Shown: piece after piece, positions 61,119 to 64,000 of the stretch
Layout of the letters: each line of letters opens with the position of its first letter
How positions within the stretch are numbered: position 1 is the stretch's first letter
Origin: Nitrincola salilacus
GTDB taxonomy: Bacteria; Pseudomonadota; Gammaproteobacteria; Pseudomonadales; Balneatricaceae
DNA length: 64,000 bases
NCBI RefSeq assembly: GCF_046271865.1
Contig: NZ_CP176580.1
Coordinates: 3,286,001 to 3,350,000 of the forward strand
Direction: 5' to 3'
Notes under the pieces: model-generated
What the model was told of the DNA's origin: nothing
Database searches by the model: none
What the model saw: the letters and a program-made list of their open reading frames with translations, nothing else
Made by a program: the position numbers and the translations under genes

Positions 61119-61155
61119 GTCGGTCTACGGCAGCTCCATAGCTGTCGTAGCCGAC
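61119..61155 (+). terminator. Imperfect hairpin between ahpC and ahpF
   Basis: gtcggtctacggcagct and agctgtcgtagccgac pair with one bulge and one wobble around a loop of about four bases. No clean T tract follows (ACCTTCTCTTG), so it may act as a partial terminator or 3' stabiliser that keeps AhpC above AhpF. Confidence 0.5.
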
Positions 61156-61175
61156 ACCTTCTCTTGAATCATTTA

Positions 61176-61220
61176 CTGGCAACCGCTCCTGCGTTGCCAG
61201 CATACAGCCCATCCATGGGC
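61176..61220 (+). repeat. 45-base intergenic element with two small hairpins, copy 2
   Basis: Matches 57769-57813. Here the second hairpin is GCCCAT-cc-ATGGGC, six paired bases. It ends 14 bases before the ahpF start codon, so the hairpin is close to the ahpF ribosome site (TTAAGGA). Confidence 0.75.
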
Positions 61221-61234
61221 TTAAGGACAGACTC

Positions 61235-62812
61235 ATGCTGGATTCCAACATCAAACAACAGCTGGACACATATCTGCAAAAGATCATTAATCCGATCGAG
61301 ATAACCGTTTCCACCGATGACAGCCCAAAAGGCAAAGAACTGTCAGGTCTGGCGTATGAGATCGCAGAGCTGTCAGACAAGATTTCCCTGATCGAACGCC
61401 CCGATGCTGATGTGCGCAAGCCCAGCATGGCGATCGGTCCTGCCGGTGAAGCCCCGCGTGTGCGCTTTGCCGGCATCCCCATGGGCCATGAGTTCACCTC
61501 ACTGATTCTGGCCCTGCTGCAGAATGGCGGCTATCCCGCCAAGGCAGAACAGGCACTGCTCGATCAGATCAGACAGTTGGATGGCGAGATGGTGTTCGAG
61601 ACCTTTATCTCCCTCTCCTGCCAGAACTGCCCGGATGTGGTACAGGCCCTGAACCTGATCGCGACCCTGAACCCGAAGGTCAGCAGCGTGATGATCGATG
61701 GCTCGCTGTTCACTGAAGAGGCTGAAGCGCGCAGCGTTATGGCTGTACCGACCGTGTTCCTGAACGGCAAAACTTTCGGACAGGGTCGCATGACGCTGCC
61801 TGAGATCGTCAACAAACTGGATAGCGGCGCTGAGAAAAAACAGGCTGCTGAGCTGAGCAGCAAAGCACCCTACGATGTACTGATCGTCGGCGGTGGTCCT
61901 GCTGCTGCATCCGCCGCAATCTATGCGGCCCGTAAAGGCATCCGCACCGGCCTGGTGGCTGAGCGCTTCGGTGGACAGGTGCTGGATACGGTCGGCATCG
62001 AGAACTTCATCTCGGTCAAGGCGACAGAAGGCCCTAAACTGGTGGCCAATCTGGAGCAGCACGTACTGGAGTATGATGTCGATCTGATGACCAATCAGAA
62101 AGCAGCAAAACTGAGTGGCAGCGAGCTGTTCGAGCTGGAACTGGAAAATGGCGCCCTGCTGAAAAGCCGTTCCGTGATCCTCGCGACCGGTGCGCGCTGG
62201 CGTGAAATGAATGTACCGGGCGAGCAGGAGTATCGTGGCAAGGGTGTGGCTTACTGCCCACACTGCGACGGTCCGCTGTTCAAGGGCAAGCGTGTTGCCG
62301 TGATCGGTGGTGGTAACTCGGGCATCGAGGCAGCTATCGACCTGGCCGGCATCGTCGAGCATGTCACGGTGCTGGAGTTTGACAACACACTGCGCGCAGA
62401 TGAAGTGCTGCAGCGCAAAGCGCGCTCGATGAGCAATATCACCATTATCAAGGAAGCACTGACCACCGAGGTCAAGGGCGACGGACAGCGGGTCACCGGC
62501 CTGGTGTATACCGATCGTACCTCAGGTGAGTCCAAAGAGGTGACATTGGTAGGTATCTTCGTCCAGATCGGACTGGTACCAAACACCGAATGGCTGAAGG
62601 ACAGTGATATCGCGCTAAGCCCACGCGGCGAGATCGAGATCGGCACACGCGGTGAAACCTCTGTGCCGGGCATCTTTGCCGCCGGTGATGTCACCACCGT
62701 GCCCTACAAACAGATCATCATCGCCATGGGCAGCGGCTCCACGGCAGCCTTGGGTGCCTTTGATCATCTGATCAGAACCCCACTACCTGAACAGGCTCAG
62801 AACGCAGCCTGA
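61235..62812 (+). CDS. ahpF: Alkyl hydroperoxide reductase, flavoprotein subunit AhpF
   Basis: A 525-residue reductase that passes electrons from NADH to AhpC. The N-terminal tandem thioredoxin-like domain has SCQNCPDVVQAL (CxxC near 130). FAD binding occurs at VLIVGGGPAAASAAIYAARKG. The second redox pair is in YCPHCDGPLFKGK, and the NADH fold in VAVIGGGNSGIEAAIDLAG. TSVPGIFAAGDVTTVPYKQ closes the FAD site. The length matches E. coli AhpF (521). Confidence 0.97.
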   Translation: MLDSNIKQQLDTYLQKIINPIEITVSTDDSPKGKELSGLAYEIAELSDKISLIERPDADVRKPSMAIGPAGEAPRVRFAGIPMGHEFTSLILALLQNGGYPAKAEQALLDQIRQLDGEMVFETFISLSCQNCPDVVQALNLIATLNPKVSSVMIDGSLFTEEAEARSVMAVPTVFLNGKTFGQGRMTLPEIVNKLDSGAEKKQAAELSSKAPYDVLIVGGGPAAASAAIYAARKGIRTGLVAERFGGQVLDTVGIENFISVKATEGPKLVANLEQHVLEYDVDLMTNQKAAKLSGSELFELELENGALLKSRSVILATGARWREMNVPGEQEYRGKGVAYCPHCDGPLFKGKRVAVIGGGNSGIEAAIDLAGIVEHVTVLEFDNTLRADEVLQRKARSMSNITIIKEALTTEVKGDGQRVTGLVYTDRTSGESKEVTLVGIFVQIGLVPNTEWLKDSDIALSPRGEIEIGTRGETSVPGIFAAGDVTTVPYKQIIIAMGSGSTAALGAFDHLIRTPLPEQAQNAA

Positions 62813-62818
62813 TCCATT

Positions 62819-62855
62819 ACGGCGCTCTGTCCAGAGCAGAGCGCCGTTGCTTTTT
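62819..62855 (+). terminator. Rho-independent terminator of ahpF
   Basis: ACGGCGCTCTG (62819-62829) and CAGAGCGCCGT (62837-62847) pair perfectly, 11 bases around a seven-base loop, followed by TGCTTTTT. This is a strong intrinsic terminator on the plus strand. Confidence 0.92.
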
Positions 62856-62899
62856 AATACCGCGTGATAAAAACCACCGACAGTTCTACGCTGAAATCA

Positions 62900-64000
62900 T
62901 CACCACCGATACTGATAACCCAGCTTCAAGGTCGCGCCACTGGCGGGGATGTGGCTGGTGTTTCGGCCATCCCGCAGCAGTTGGCCATAGACATGGTGGT
63001 AATCCTTATCCAGCAGATTTTCTATACCCAGATCAAAGCTGTGCTGCCCAGATTGGTAACGGGCATTGTAATCCAGTGTCGTATAGCGAGTGACTTTTCT
63101 GCTGCCGAATCCAACCTGATCCTTGAAGGCATCATCACGCGAGCCGCTATGATTGACTTGCAGGCGATGCAACCAATCACTGTTCGGGCTGTACTCAACA
63201 TGTGCCCTCAGCTGTAGCGGTGGGATACGATAGCTATTCAAGGCCTTCCAGCTTTGAGCACTTTCGTTATAGTTCTCACCAGCCATCCAGGTGATCAAAC
63301 CACCCAGCTTCCATTGATCATCAAGATAATGATCCAAAGTGGCCTCTACACCATAGATTCTCTCTTTTGCACGTCGCTGAGCAAATGAGAAGTCCTGAAT
63401 CAGAACCTGCCCAAGATCAGAGGTGTTATAAAACAGTGCGACACTGGCTTGAGTGTGGTCCCAATCACCACGGATACCCATCTCATAGCTATCTGTCTTG
63501 ATAGGATTCAACTGAGAGTCAGTGATATCAAAACCGGCGGGCGCAATACGTAGCTGCAACCCTAGATCGGGAAGCTCAAAGCCCTGAGCAAAGCTACCAT
63601 ACACATTGAGAGTGTCATTCAGTTGATAAACCAGCCCTGCATTAAACAGAAAATCATCAAAGCTGACCTTGCCACCTTCAATAGCATTGCGCTGACCGAG
63701 AGTGGTGAAGTCATTAAATGAAGCGGATGCGTATTCATAGCGTGAGCCGACCTCAGCCCTCAGGCGGTCCGTAAAGTCATATTCCAATTGCACAAAAATA
63801 CCGGCATTTTCCTGAGTGATGGGTGGCATGAAAAGCCTATCACCGGTGTTGATAAAGACCAGTCCTCCACTGGCATCAAACTCATTTCCATCAAATGTGG
63901 TGACTGGCATTTCCGATTTTTCCCGACTCAGATCCGCTCCCCATCTGAGCAGTGCCTGGTCCGTCAACTCGGTATTGATTGTCAGACGACTGCCCAGCGT
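62900..64000 (-). CDS. TonB-dependent receptor, C-terminal part
   Basis: The beta-barrel part of an outer-membrane receptor; the gene continues past the right edge of the window, so the plug domain and signal are not seen. The 366 visible codons show alternating beta strands and the C-terminal signature FDLGIENLLDKDYHHVYGQ. The protein ends in Gly-Tyr-Gln-Tyr-Arg-Trp, with an aromatic last residue for Bam-dependent insertion. The segment DTLNVYGSFAQGFELPDLGL is typical of siderophore receptors. The ligand, probably a ferric siderophore, cannot be named. The stop lies about 45 bases beyond the ahpF terminator. Confidence 0.88.
   Translation of the reverse strand, partial: TLGSRLTINTELTDQALLRWGADLSREKSEMPVTTFDGNEFDASGGLVFINTGDRLFMPPITQENAGIFVQLEYDFTDRLRAEVGSRYEYASASFNDFTTLGQRNAIEGGKVSFDDFLFNAGLVYQLNDTLNVYGSFAQGFELPDLGLQLRIAPAGFDITDSQLNPIKTDSYEMGIRGDWDHTQASVALFYNTSDLGQVLIQDFSFAQRRAKERIYGVEATLDHYLDDQWKLGGLITWMAGENYNESAQSWKALNSYRIPPLQLRAHVEYSPNSDWLHRLQVNHSGSRDDAFKDQVGFGSRKVTRYTTLDYNARYQSGQHSFDLGIENLLDKDYHHVYGQLLRDGRNTSHIPASGATLKLGYQYRW

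Overview
This window looks like chromosome of a marine-type gammaproteobacterium, most likely of the Oceanospirillales (Marinobacterium/Nitrincola/Amphritea-like). The basis is a complete urease operon with ureJ, an alternative polyamine route through carboxynorspermidine, two different bacterioferritins, a yehZYXW-type osmoprotectant transporter, several diguanylate cyclases and a moderate GC content. The genus is an inference; no rRNA gene is present.

Layout. 0-8 kb: tail of an AttH-like protein, a Cache-PAS-PAS-GGDEF diguanylate cyclase, a DUF1989 protein and sbcDC. 8-10.7 kb: an AT-rich island with two paralogous genes of unknown function. They share a nearly identical promoter and first 27 codons and carry conserved 3' flanks, but their interiors differ. 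10.7-14.2 kb: LysR, DoxX, pirin, CorA. 14.2-22.2 kb: a tightly coupled four-gene operon (acetoacetate-decarboxylase-like protein, FAD oxidoreductase, 7TM hybrid histidine kinase, response-regulator diguanylate cyclase). 22.4-28.3 kb: amidohydrolase, Usp-like protein and Lon-like protease, a solute-binding protein, cysE. 28.3-30.6 kb: arsR-arsH-MFS and tRNA-Pro(CGG). 30.8-35.6 kb: a PAAR-RHS polymorphic toxin with a membrane immunity candidate. 35.7-39.5 kb: yehZYXW-like transporter. 39.8-44.5 kb: modABC, NfeD/SPFH pair, hemerythrin. 44.7-47.1 kb: CHASE-PAS-GGDEF cyclase and gpt. 47.2-53.4 kb: urease genes ureDABCEJFG on the minus strand, with two sigma54-type promoters. 53.4-64 kb: a DUF815 ATPase, then a block for iron storage and export (two bfr, fetAB), redox defence (trxC, ahpC, ahpF), norspermidine synthesis, and the 3' part of a TonB-dependent receptor.

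How it fits together. Three diguanylate cyclases, all with intact GGDEF/GGEEF and upstream RxxD inhibition sites, make c-di-GMP signalling a theme; no EAL or HD-GYP protein is present. Urease, with a UreJ nickel permease and a His-rich UreE, appears to be under nitrogen (sigma54) control. The two bacterioferritins look complementary: one keeps the ferroxidase ligands, the other the haem ligand. They sit beside an iron exporter and peroxide-removal genes.

Most unusual observations: the 8-10.5 kb cassette-like paralogue pair with an orphan 3' tail; the enzyme-plus-sensor operon at 14-22 kb; the unrecognised RHS toxin tip with its immunity gene; and short tandem repeats whose units start with the gene's own stop codon at sbcC, gpt and ureC.
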